DNA from: DASPJQ01 sp035299065 | Lineage (GTDB): Bacteria; Bacteroidota; Bacteroidia; Flavobacteriales_D; UBA2798 | Direction: 5' to 3' | DNA length: 64,000 nucleotides | NCBI GenBank assembly: GCA_035299065.1 | Contig: DATGXI010000193.1 | Span: forward strand, 24,953-88,952 | Part shown: positions 8,912 through 17,970 of the stretch, in pieces | How positions within the stretch are numbered: the stretch's first letter is position 1 | Layout: each line of letters starts with the position of its first letter | The notes under the pieces: model-generated | The model's database searches: none | What the model saw: the letters and a program-made list of their open reading frames with translations, nothing else | What the model was told of the DNA's origin: nothing | Translations under genes and position numbers: made by a program

Positions 8912-11900
8912 ATGACTATTTCTTCCGGTTTACACGTGACTATCAAAAATGGAATATTGATTCTGTTTTTAACTTTGTTTTTCTCTGGTTATTCATTCGG
9001 GGCAAACCGGTTTTGGGTTGGTGGCACGGGTAATTGGTCTGATGTGAACCATTGGTCGGCTACTACCGGTGGAGCAGGTGGAGCAAGTGTGCCTGTAGCT
9101 GCAGATAACGCCATTTTCGATGCAAGTTCAGGATTATTGTCAGTAGCAAATGTTGTTACTATGGATGTAGCAGTTGTGGTTACTGATTTCAATTTTTCAG
9201 CAGCGCCAAATCCTTTTACATTAGCATCAGCACTGGCATCAATAGAGATCAGGGGATCACTCAGATCGAATGGTCTTGCAAACATAACATACACGGGAAC
9301 GATAAATCTTTTTTCAACCTCTCCCACCTCTGTTTTAAGATCAAGTGGCCAAATCTGGCCAAATAATTTCGTGCTAACAGGTTCGGCCGATGCAAATGGT
9401 ATTACCTTATTTGATGATTTTTCTACAAGCGGTAATTTTACAATAACCCGTGGATTATTTTCAACAGCTACAAATGATTTTCAGTCGTTCAATTTTATTT
9501 CCACAAACGGAGGCGACCGATCAATTAATTTTAACAGTAGTCAAATTAATATTCTTGGTACAACCTGGAGCATTGCTGCAGGAACAGTACCCGATCCGCT
9601 TACATGGACAGCTTTGTTAAGCACCATTAACCTTACAAACCTTACAACGGTAACGTTTACGGGAGCTGGTCTTACTTACAATGATGTAAATTCTTCGGCA
9701 ACAACGCTAATCTTAAACAATGCAAATACGTTTGCAGACGTGGCTGTTCCTGTTTCCAGCACATTGCAATTGGCAAATAATGTTACACAAACATTCACGT
9801 CACTTAATGCTGCCGGTACATGCTCGGCAGATTTTAACTTACGTGCAGTTAGTTTAGCCGGCACGGCAGCAAGTATTTTTATAACCGGACCTACGTGGAC
9901 TTCACAAAATCTAAAAATTAACAAAGTAAATGCAGTTGGCCCAACAGTATACAATATAACATTTTCATCCGTTACGAGTTCAACCGGCTGGACAGCCATC
10001 TCTACTAATTTCTATTGGATTGGTAATGGCGGAAACTGGAATGATGTTGCCCATTGGTCATTTACTTCAGGCGGAGCATCTGCAGGTTGTTTACCAAGCA
10101 GCAGCGATGCTGTTTTTTTCAATGCACTTTCATTCACGCTTCCATCGCAAATAGTTTTAGTGGATGATACAGCCTGGTTTAAAACCATGAACTGGACAGG
10201 CATTACTGCCGCGCAAAGCCTGGCCCTTGACTCGAGCATGATGAGTTATGGAAACGTTATTTTAAATTCCAACCTGACCATTTATAGGAACGTAATCAGC
10301 GCGGCCATCCAATTCAACAGCGCTGCAACCATTACCGCCAATGCTGCTGCGGTAGACTGCAATTTCAGGATTTATACAGCCAACACTACAGATAATGTAC
10401 AGTTGAGTGGCGATCTCACCATGAGTGATTCATCCAGCATCCTGATCTTTAACGGAAATTTCCTGACAATGGGAAATGATATTTTAACCGGCTCAATTTT
10501 TACCATTAATGATCCCGGTAGCGCAACTGACGCACGTGGTTTAAATTTAAGCAGTTCAACCATTACTTTAAAACAGCAGTTCAGCAGTGCGGGCGATGCA
10601 GCACTCACACTTAATGCGGGAACCTCTGAAATTTATATTGGGGGAGATACACTTGGATATGGAAACAGTTTGCTTTCCAATGGGCATACCTTTTATAATG
10701 TTACACTCGATTACGAGCCGTTGATGCTAACACCTACCATTGAATTAAAGCAAACGGTTACCGGGAACAATACATTTAATGTATTACGCGTAACGGCCGG
10801 ATCACATGTTTTTCTTGATTCAGCCGGAACCCAAACAATTACGGATAGTTTAATCATGCAGGGAAATTGCAATGATTCCATTAATCTAAATAGTACAGAC
10901 ATTGTAGGAACCATTAACCAGGCAAATATTTCAAAAGCAACTTCGGTTAAGGTGGTTGTTGAGTGTGTTAACATGGAGGGCATTAACGCCTCAAGTGCCA
11001 ATTTAACTTCCAGCTATTCCACTAATCTCGGTTCAAATACAAATTGGACATTTTCGGCAACGGCACCTGTAACCGCAAATTTTACCGTTACCGGACCTTA
11101 TTGTTTAGGAGACACTACACTTTTTACCAATACATCAACGTGCGCATCCGGAAATTCAAATGACATTACATCCATTTGGTATTTTAACGATGGTTCTACC
11201 GGGTATTATGCAAACCCACCTACCGACAGTACCTGGATTTCTTACGTTCCCGATACAAATGCACATGTATTTGAAAGCGGGGGAACGTTTAACGTATCAC
11301 TTGTAACCACCTATACTAATTTTTGCACCGATATATCAACCCAGGCAGTAACCATTTACGATCCGGATTTGTTTTTTAATACCAGCGATATTGATAAATC
11401 AATTTGCGCAGGCGATTCGGTTTCCTTTGAAGCCGGAAGTTCACTTACAGGAATGAGCTACGAATTTTTTCTGAACGGAACGTCATTAAACGCACCATCT
11501 CCAACCGACACACTTTATTCAACCTTTTCACTTGCAGACAATGATACCGTAAGTGTTTTGGGTTACCAGGGTGGTTGTCCGGCTGACACTATTCCCTTCT
11601 TTGTTTATAATGTAAATCCGATACCCGTATTTTCATGGATTGTTAGTGATGCAGATGCTTCGATATGTGATGGGGATGTTGTCAACTTTGATGGAACATC
11701 GGCAGATCCTACGCATCTGTACCGTTATTTTATAAATGGAACCAGCGTAACAGGTTTTACTTTGCCTGGCCTTTATACGAGTTCAACCTTAAACGATAAC
11801 GATATTGTTGCATTGGTTGCACAATCAGCATTTGGGTGTTATGATACCATAGACATGACATTTAATGTAGATCCACTTCCTGTAACGTCATTATCGTCAT

Positions 11901-14900
11901 CAATCGCAGGCTCTATTATTTGTTCGGGTGACCCTGTATTATTCACAGCAGCTGGTGCCGGTAATTACGAATTTTTTGTAAATGGTATATCTGTTCAGGG
12001 TCCATTGGCTCTCAATACGTATACCACAACAACCTTAACTACCGGTGATGTGGTTACTGCAATTGGCTATGATGCAATAACCGGTTGTGAATTTCAGGCA
12101 CCGGGGTCCTTTTCTTATACCGTGCTTCCATTGCCAGGAGTTGGGCTTACCGATTCGGATGCCGATAATTCAATATGTTCGGTTGATAACGTAACCTTTA
12201 CTGCCAGCGGTGGTGCATTGTATGAATTTTTCATAAACGGCATTTCTGTATTTGGCCCATCGGCTAGCAATACACTTACGACATTGCTAAACGATAACGA
12301 TAATATTTATGTGACTGCAACATTTGGAGGTTGTGCCGCTACAAGCAGCACGATTGTATTTGATGTGGTTGCCGCACCAGCAACAACGTTAAGTAGTTCC
12401 GATGCTGATCAATCAATATGTCTTAACGACAATGTTGTTTTCACTGCTGGCGGAGCAACCAATTATGAATTTTTTGTAAATGGTATTTCACAAGGTCCAT
12501 CTTCGGCTGTTAGCACATTTAATACAAGTTCGTTAACCAATGGTCAAACAGTTTCTGTTGCAGGCGAATCAGGCGGATGTTTAATTACTGATGATTTATT
12601 GTTTACGGTTCTTCCGTTGCCTTCAATTAATCTTTTTTCAAGTGATCCTGATTTTACCATTTGTGACGGTGCACCTTTAACCCTTACAGCAGCAAATGGT
12701 GTGAGTTACCAGCTTTATGTAAATGGTTCGCCCCTGGGCGCGCCACAGGTAAGTCCTACATTCACCAATCCAACACTGGCTGTGGGATCAAACACCATTT
12801 ATGTTGAAGGAACAGGAACCAACGGATGCTCTGCTTTAAGTTCATCCATTGTCATTACAGTAAATCCAATTCCTGCAGTTGCACTTTCAAGCTCAGATGC
12901 TGATAATATAATTTGCGCAGGAGAAACGGTTGTGTTTACCGGGTCAGGAAGTGCCATGTATCAATTTTTTGTAAACGGCATTCCGCAGGGTAGTATGTCA
13001 GTTACCAGCACATTTACCACAAGCAGCCTTACCACGGGGCAAATGGTTACCGTTACCGGTTCAAGTTTAGGTTGCACAAATACATCCAGCGCCATTGCAA
13101 TGACTGTAAATCCTGTACCGAACGTACTATTGTCAAATACCGATTTGAATAATATATTTTGTATTGATCAATTGGTAACCTTTACAGCAACGGGAGCTGC
13201 AAACTATGAATTTTTTGTAAACGGAATTTCACAGGGACCAAGCTCTCCAACCGATAATATAAATTCAGCTTCATTTGCCACCGGTACAATCACCGTTAAA
13301 GTGATTGGAAACTCCAGCGGTTGCATTGATAGTGCTACAAACGTTGTTACCGTTAATCCCTTACCTGTAGCATCGCTAACATCATCAGATCCTGACACCT
13401 TAATTTGCAGCGGTACTTCTGTTACGTATACTGCAGGCGGAGGATCGCAATACGAGTTTTTCATCAATGGTGTATCCCAGGGTCTTGCCTCCACATCAAC
13501 CACGCTTAGTTCGACTTCTTTTGCAAATGGCGATGTTGTTTCGGTAAATGTTATTTCAGGTGCTGGTTGCCTTTCCAGTTCTTCTTATCCCGCACTTACG
13601 GTTAATGCAACCCCTGTAGTTACCATTGCCAGCTCTGATGCCGACCAGGAGATATGCGTGGGAGATGGTGTTACGTTTACAGGCTCAGGAGCATTGATGT
13701 ATGAATTTTTTGCGAATGGCATATCACAGGGCCCTTCTTCTGCTACGTCAACTTTCTCTACCACGTCACTGGCGCACAATGATGACATTTACGTAACCGG
13801 AACTTCTAGCGGCTGTTCTTCTTCATCAACGGTTTTAACCTTCAGTGTATTTGGTCCGCCTGTTGTGTCACTCATCAACAATGGCGAAACAGAAGTTTGT
13901 ACAGGTGAAGCATTGGATTTGCTGGCCATTGGCGGTATTAATTTTCAATACCTGATCAATGGCGTTCCTGTTTCAGGTTTTTCACCAACAGCTACCTATA
14001 CCGGAACTGTAAACGATGGCGATGTTGTAACCGTAATAGGTGAGGCAAATGGTTGCACAACCATGGCGGTTGATTCCATCACATTTGTTGTAAATACGTA
14101 CCCGGTAATTGCATCAACCTCTTCTGATATAGATAATATTATTTGCATAAATGACAACGTAACATTTAATGCTTCAAGCGCAACAACCTATGAATTCGCG
14201 GTAAATGGAATGGTAATGCAAACGGGGTTAAGTTCAGTGTATACAACCAATGAATTATTGAACGGAGATGTTGTCACCATAACCGGGTTTAACGGTGATT
14301 GCCCTTCAACACCTGATGCGTATACATTCACTGTAAATTCAATGAACCTGAATCTTACCGTTTCACCATCAAGTTTGATTTGTGAAGGCGACAATGCATT
14401 GTTCACAGCAACAGGAGCCGATCAGTATGAATTTTTCCTCAATGGCACTTCACAGGGCCCTTTAAGCACTACAAATACGTATTCAAACAGCGCTTTGACC
14501 GATAATGACGAAATAACGTTTACCGGATTTTCAACAACAACAACGTGCACACAGGAATGGGACAGTTATATCACCATGAACGTGATTGCTGAGCCTACGA
14601 TAACCGCTTCAGCAGGACCTGACTTTTGCGAAGGCGATTCAATTGTTCTTACAAGCAATCATCCTTACGGAAACCAGTGGACATTGGGCGGAACACCAAT
14701 TGCGGGTGCAACCGATACCTTTTACGTTGTGTATGGCACCGGTACCTATGGTTTGGAGAGTACACTTGGAGGCAATGGAAACATCTGGTCATTCGGATGG
14801 AATGCTTCAGGTTCATTTGGTGACGGAACCAACCTAAACAACACTGATCCGACTCAAGCCATATCCACCGAAAGTTTTGATGAAATTTCAAGTGGATCCA

Positions 14901-16339
14901 ATTTTATATTGGGTGTTACTATTTCGGGTTTGGTTTATGGTTGGGGTGAAAACGGTTCAGGACAATTGGGTGACGGTACCTATACAGCATCTAATTTACC
15001 ACAACCTGTTCCAACACTTTCGGGAATTAAAACTGTTGCTACTACGCAATCAAGCTCAATGGCTGTTACTACTGCAGGTTCGGTTTATGTTTGGGGAAAT
15101 AATTCAGTGGGCCAGCTTGCAACCGGCAGCACCTCGGTCATTAATTTTCCTTATTTAAATCCTGCCCTTACAAACATTGATACCATTGCCGGAGGAAAAA
15201 ATCATTTTGTGTTTTTGAAAAATGACGGAACGGTTTGGACCGTGGGCGAAAATGGTTTTGGTCAATTGGGAACAGGAAGTTTAACAAATTCGATGACAGC
15301 TGTACCGGTAGGATTGACAAACATTGTTTCAATTGGAGCAGGAGAATACCACAGTTTTGCCATATCCAACACCGGTGATCTTTATGCCTGGGGAAATAAC
15401 GGGTCAGGACAGTTAGGACTAAATGATTTGGTTGGTCGTTTGGTGCCAACGCTTTCGCCACTTAAAAACGTGATAGCGGCACAAGGCGGGGCAGTGCATA
15501 GTTTGTTCCTGACTTCGGGTAACAAAGTATATTCAACAGGCGGAAATGCATTTGGTCAATTGGGAACAACTGATTTTATTGACAGGAATATACCTTATGA
15601 AATTGATTTGCCGGGAGCGGAATTTATTTCAGCGGGCCAATACACCTCATTGGTGAAGCGAACAGACAATTCAGTTTACGGCATGGGCAGTAATTTGGAA
15701 AACCAATTGTCACCTGCAGCTGTAACCAGTATTTCTGCACCGCAATTTATTTCAAACCTTGAAGGTGTAAGGTTTGTTGAAGCAGGACAACTTGCTTCGC
15801 ATTTTATTTTTGGCCAAAGCACAACCTGCGTTTCCAACACAGTTAGTTTAAATATGATTTCGGTTCCACTGGTTGGTATAGCAGATGCAAGCGGTGTTTT
15901 ATCTTCAACGGTTACAGGAATTTCGTATCAATGGTATTTGGACGGAAATCCAATTCCGGGGGCTACTTCACCAACATACACCACAACTGCTAATGGAAAT
16001 TACGCTGTTGAGGTTACCTTTGCCGGAGGATGTACGGGAATCTCGTCTTACTACCCGGTTGGTGTAATTGGCATTGCAGAACAGGAATTAACCTATGGCA
16101 TTTATCCAAATCCCACAACGGGATTGGTAACAATAGAGTTTTCGAACTTAGCAGCAATTGAAGGTTCGTTGGTGCAGGTGCGCGATGTTTCAGGCAGGTT
16201 AATTGTTTCACCGGTAATGATTGAGCAGAAGAAAATGTTGCTTGATATTTCAACGTATGCTGAAGGTGTTTATGTGGTAGAAGTGATTAAAGATGGTAGC
16301 TCGGTGGTGACCAGGCATCAGGTTGTGAAGGTGAAGTAG
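8912..16339 (+). CDS. Giant T9SS type A secreted protein with Ig-like repeats and RCC1-type propeller
   Basis: The ATG at 8912 gives 2475 residues and begins with a signal peptide (hydrophobic core I-L-I-L-F-L-T-L-F-F). Order of parts: two F-W-V/I-G-G/N-G-x-W-x-D-x-x-H-W blocks, at about residue 32 and about 370, each opening a beta-solenoid-like stretch rich in Asn, Thr and Ser; a PKD-like segment near 730; thirteen ~82-residue Ig-like repeats (S-S-D-A-D-x-x-I-C, F-T-A-x-G, Y-E-F-F-V-N-G-I-S) from about 820 to 1900; seven RCC1-type blades (W-G-x-N-x-x-G-Q-L-G) from about 1955 to 2290; a further Ig-like unit; and a C-terminal type A sorting domain from about 2395 (I-Y-P-N-P-T-T-G ... G-V-Y-V-V-E-V). 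It should be exported by T9SS and cleaved or anchored at the surface. The target of the propeller is unknown. Confidence 0.9.
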   Translation: MTISSGLHVTIKNGILILFLTLFFSGYSFGANRFWVGGTGNWSDVNHWSATTGGAGGASVPVAADNAIFDASSGLLSVANVVTMDVAVVVTDFNFSAAPNPFTLASALASIEIRGSLRSNGLANITYTGTINLFSTSPTSVLRSSGQIWPNNFVLTGSADANGITLFDDFSTSGNFTITRGLFSTATNDFQSFNFISTNGGDRSINFNSSQINILGTTWSIAAGTVPDPLTWTALLSTINLTNLTTVTFTGAGLTYNDVNSSATTLILNNANTFADVAVPVSSTLQLANNVTQTFTSLNAAGTCSADFNLRAVSLAGTAASIFITGPTWTSQNLKINKVNAVGPTVYNITFSSVTSSTGWTAISTNFYWIGNGGNWNDVAHWSFTSGGASAGCLPSSSDAVFFNALSFTLPSQIVLVDDTAWFKTMNWTGITAAQSLALDSSMMSYGNVILNSNLTIYRNVISAAIQFNSAATITANAAAVDCNFRIYTANTTDNVQLSGDLTMSDSSSILIFNGNFLTMGNDILTGSIFTINDPGSATDARGLNLSSSTITLKQQFSSAGDAALTLNAGTSEIYIGGDTLGYGNSLLSNGHTFYNVTLDYEPLMLTPTIELKQTVTGNNTFNVLRVTAGSHVFLDSAGTQTITDSLIMQGNCNDSINLNSTDIVGTINQANISKATSVKVVVECVNMEGINASSANLTSSYSTNLGSNTNWTFSATAPVTANFTVTGPYCLGDTTLFTNTSTCASGNSNDITSIWYFNDGSTGYYANPPTDSTWISYVPDTNAHVFESGGTFNVSLVTTYTNFCTDISTQAVTIYDPDLFFNTSDIDKSICAGDSVSFEAGSSLTGMSYEFFLNGTSLNAPSPTDTLYSTFSLADNDTVSVLGYQGGCPADTIPFFVYNVNPIPVFSWIVSDADASICDGDVVNFDGTSADPTHLYRYFINGTSVTGFTLPGLYTSSTLNDNDIVALVAQSAFGCYDTIDMTFNVDPLPVTSLSSSIAGSIICSGDPVLFTAAGAGNYEFFVNGISVQGPLALNTYTTTTLTTGDVVTAIGYDAITGCEFQAPGSFSYTVLPLPGVGLTDSDADNSICSVDNVTFTASGGALYEFFINGISVFGPSASNTLTTLLNDNDNIYVTATFGGCAATSSTIVFDVVAAPATTLSSSDADQSICLNDNVVFTAGGATNYEFFVNGISQGPSSAVSTFNTSSLTNGQTVSVAGESGGCLITDDLLFTVLPLPSINLFSSDPDFTICDGAPLTLTAANGVSYQLYVNGSPLGAPQVSPTFTNPTLAVGSNTIYVEGTGTNGCSALSSSIVITVNPIPAVALSSSDADNIICAGETVVFTGSGSAMYQFFVNGIPQGSMSVTSTFTTSSLTTGQMVTVTGSSLGCTNTSSAIAMTVNPVPNVLLSNTDLNNIFCIDQLVTFTATGAANYEFFVNGISQGPSSPTDNINSASFATGTITVKVIGNSSGCIDSATNVVTVNPLPVASLTSSDPDTLICSGTSVTYTAGGGSQYEFFINGVSQGLASTSTTLSSTSFANGDVVSVNVISGAGCLSSSSYPALTVNATPVVTIASSDADQEICVGDGVTFTGSGALMYEFFANGISQGPSSATSTFSTTSLAHNDDIYVTGTSSGCSSSSTVLTFSVFGPPVVSLINNGETEVCTGEALDLLAIGGINFQYLINGVPVSGFSPTATYTGTVNDGDVVTVIGEANGCTTMAVDSITFVVNTYPVIASTSSDIDNIICINDNVTFNASSATTYEFAVNGMVMQTGLSSVYTTNELLNGDVVTITGFNGDCPSTPDAYTFTVNSMNLNLTVSPSSLICEGDNALFTATGADQYEFFLNGTSQGPLSTTNTYSNSALTDNDEITFTGFSTTTTCTQEWDSYITMNVIAEPTITASAGPDFCEGDSIVLTSNHPYGNQWTLGGTPIAGATDTFYVVYGTGTYGLESTLGGNGNIWSFGWNASGSFGDGTNLNNTDPTQAISTESFDEISSGSNFILGVTISGLVYGWGENGSGQLGDGTYTASNLPQPVPTLSGIKTVATTQSSSMAVTTAGSVYVWGNNSVGQLATGSTSVINFPYLNPALTNIDTIAGGKNHFVFLKNDGTVWTVGENGFGQLGTGSLTNSMTAVPVGLTNIVSIGAGEYHSFAISNTGDLYAWGNNGSGQLGLNDLVGRLVPTLSPLKNVIAAQGGAVHSLFLTSGNKVYSTGGNAFGQLGTTDFIDRNIPYEIDLPGAEFISAGQYTSLVKRTDNSVYGMGSNLENQLSPAAVTSISAPQFISNLEGVRFVEAGQLASHFIFGQSTTCVSNTVSLNMISVPLVGIADASGVLSSTVTGISYQWYLDGNPIPGATSPTYTTTANGNYAVEVTFAGGCTGISSYYPVGVIGIAEQELTYGIYPNPTTGLVTIEFSNLAAIEGSLVQVRDVSGRLIVSPVMIEQKKMLLDISTYAEGVYVVEVIKDGSSVVTRHQVVKVK

Positions 16340-16438
16340 GGAATTCTTAAGCAGAAGTAGAATAACAGTCAAACGGCAAACTGACGCCAACCTTGCTATT
16401 TACTTCAAAAAATCATAAGTGCTATTAAGATTCTAAGG

Positions 16439-16981
16439 TTATAATTGTAACAGGCAACTATTTTTAATTCTTTCAAAGCAATTGTCTAAAAAAAGAGTAT
16501 TGCTCTCGTTAAGCAGTTTCTGGCTTTTGTACAAGCCATTGCGATATTTGTCTAGTTGTTCTTCCCAGGAATCGTCTGCCATAAAACTCCAGGCCACGCA
16601 ATGTATTAATTCGCTTAAAACTCTTTTCTTCTTTGCAGATTCATCCTGAAAAAAATCACAAAAAGCCTCAGTCTGATCAGATAAAAACAAAAATCCGATG
16701 AAACTTTTATCCTCTTTATCCATGAATTGGCCTGTTTGAAGAGATATTGCATGCGCGAGAAAATACATGAACAAAGGGTTCAACTCTTTTAATTCGTTAC
16801 TTCTTAAAAAATCCTTAATCTCCTGTACCGAATTTTCGTCAAATGCTTTTTCGCCTGTGTAAAGGCCAATATAGTTATTCATTTTTGGGTGTTCTAAATA
16901 CCATTGTATTGGTTTCTCTGCAACTATATTGAGATTCCAATATTCTTTAAAATTATTCGGAGTGGCTATTTCCTTTTCCAA
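16439..16981 (-). CDS. Hypothetical protein, 180 residues
   Basis: Not recognised. It is acidic, soluble and probably helical, with no signal peptide or membrane segment, and is rich in Trp and Phe (for example W-S-F-M-A-D-D-S-W-E-E). The first usable codon is a TTG at 16981. The frame stays open further upstream into the structured spacer without an ATG, GTG or TTG, and the first in-frame ATG is about 33 codons in, so the true start is uncertain. It is the first gene of the accessory stretch after the giant T9SS gene, with base composition more A+T-rich than the ATP synthase genes. Confidence 0.5.
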   Translation of the reverse strand: MEKEIATPNNFKEYWNLNIVAEKPIQWYLEHPKMNNYIGLYTGEKAFDENSVQEIKDFLRSNELKELNPLFMYFLAHAISLQTGQFMDKEDKSFIGFLFLSDQTEAFCDFFQDESAKKKRVLSELIHCVAWSFMADDSWEEQLDKYRNGLYKSQKLLNESNTLFLDNCFERIKNSCLLQL

Positions 16982-17339
16982 TTTTTTTCGGTATTTAAAA
17001 ACACTATAAAACGTTAGGGCGGTGGGCTTGCAGGCGCCAATTTTAGAGCCGTGTCGCCATGAGTAAAGGTAAAAAAAGTATTAAACTTTACAAACGCAAT
17101 TAACCAGGTGAGCGTACCTGCAACTTTCAGTAAAGGCTTATACGTTGTTCGTGGAACAAGTAAATAAGGAAAAATTACGACTTCGTAACGGGTAATGGTT
17201 CAATAGTACCTTTTTTTCATGGTAAACCGTCTATGGCTTTAAGCGTGAACGGGTTTTTATTGCGCTCATTTCTGGTTGGTTATGGTGCATTTGAAACGTT
17301 TGTCACTAAAATGTACAGGTTCTTAAATTATATCTTGGT
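16982..17339. other. Non-coding spacer with repeat-like GC-rich block and an ORF remnant
   Basis: The part near 17010-17045 is a G+C-rich block in an A+T-rich setting, containing CGTTAGGGC and the palindrome GGCGCC; TTGGCGCC-like motifs recur in the spacer at 17842-17950. From 17164 to 17343 the plus strand is open for 59 codons without an initial start codon (first ATG at 17233), and its TAA overlaps the stop of the arr gene on the other strand. I see no recognisable protein. It may be the debris or recombination site of a gene cassette. Confidence 0.4.
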
Positions 17340-17789
17340 TTAATCGTCATTTAACGAATTAATTCCTTGTTCTTTCAGTTTAGCTAATGCGTCTTTCATG
17401 GCTTTAACCTGTTCTGGTGGATGTCCCTGCCAATTGGTAACCTCACCAACTATTTTAAACGGGTGTGTTGAACGATACGATTTTGTGGGGTTGCCAGGGA
17501 ATTTTTTGTCCGTCAGGTCGGGGTCGTCTTCAATTGGTCCTGTTGGTTCAACTAAATAAATTCGTTCACGTTCTTCACCAAATGCAAGTTCTGCACCCCA
17601 AATTGCAGCGTCCAATGTAGCGGAAAGGAAAATGTATTTTGCATTTTTTCTTTGTCCGTAGTTCGAGTTGAAACCAACTTCAATGAACTCACCAACTTTC
17701 AAGTCCGATCTTGTCCCGTGAAAATAGGTCTGTGCAAAAGGTGTGGCACCTTGTCCGTTTGATTTTTGGTTGTTGTTAGTTTTTTCCAT
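17340..17789 (-). CDS. arr: Rifampin ADP-ribosyltransferase family protein (Arr)
   Basis: 149 residues from the ATG at 17789 (a TTG two codons earlier is less likely). The sequence follows Arr closely: F-H-G-T near residue 23, G-F-N-S-N-Y-G near 39, A-T-L-D-A-A-I-W-G-A-E-L near 57, then I-Y-L-V-E-P-T-G-P-I-E-D-D-P and K-F-P-G-N-P-T-K-S-Y-R-S. Arr enzymes transfer ADP-ribose from NAD+ to the ansa-chain hydroxyl of rifamycins. The triad is His-Tyr-Asp. The His and the Asp-rich loop are present, but the position that seems to match the Tyr reads Phe (K-Y-I-F-L-S-A), so activity is uncertain. It sits alone between structured spacers in a run of minus-strand accessory genes. Distant chromosomal Arr homologues are common in environmental bacteria, and some arr genes are integron cassettes. 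Confidence 0.88.
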   Translation of the reverse strand: MEKTNNNQKSNGQGATPFAQTYFHGTRSDLKVGEFIEVGFNSNYGQRKNAKYIFLSATLDAAIWGAELAFGEERERIYLVEPTGPIEDDPDLTDKKFPGNPTKSYRSTHPFKIVGEVTNWQGHPPEQVKAMKDALAKLKEQGINSLNDD

Positions 17790-17841
17790 TTCCAAAAATT
17801 AGTTTTAAGATGTTTTTATGTCTGTTTGTCGTTACACTGGC

Positions 17842-17950
17842 GATTAACGTTTTGGCGCCTTGGAAAGAAGCCGATTTAAAGTTAAATCATTTTTAGAATT
17901 ATATTTTTTCATAATATGAATTCGGCTTTTTTGCTAAGCGTTTGTTAGGA
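17842..17950. repeat. Imperfect hairpin with attC-like layout between the MutS-like gene and arr
   Basis: Two stem segments face each other: AAGCCGATTT (17868-17877) with AATTCGGCTT (17919-17928), and, outside them, CGCCTTGG with CTAAGCG including one unpaired base, separated by a small internal loop. The ends read GATTAACG and CGTTTGTTAGGA, close to but not identical with the RYYYAAC and GTTRRRY cores of integron attC sites. The element lies just downstream of the MutS-like stop. An ordinary terminator or dispersed repeat is the alternative; there is no strong T-run. Confidence 0.4.
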
Positions 17951-17970
17951 TAAGTGTTTTTCTAAATGCT

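Noticed and set aside
14649..14891. Overlapping frames on both strands inside the RCC1 region
   Set aside because: They are shadows of the repeat-rich coding sequence, with no independent motif.
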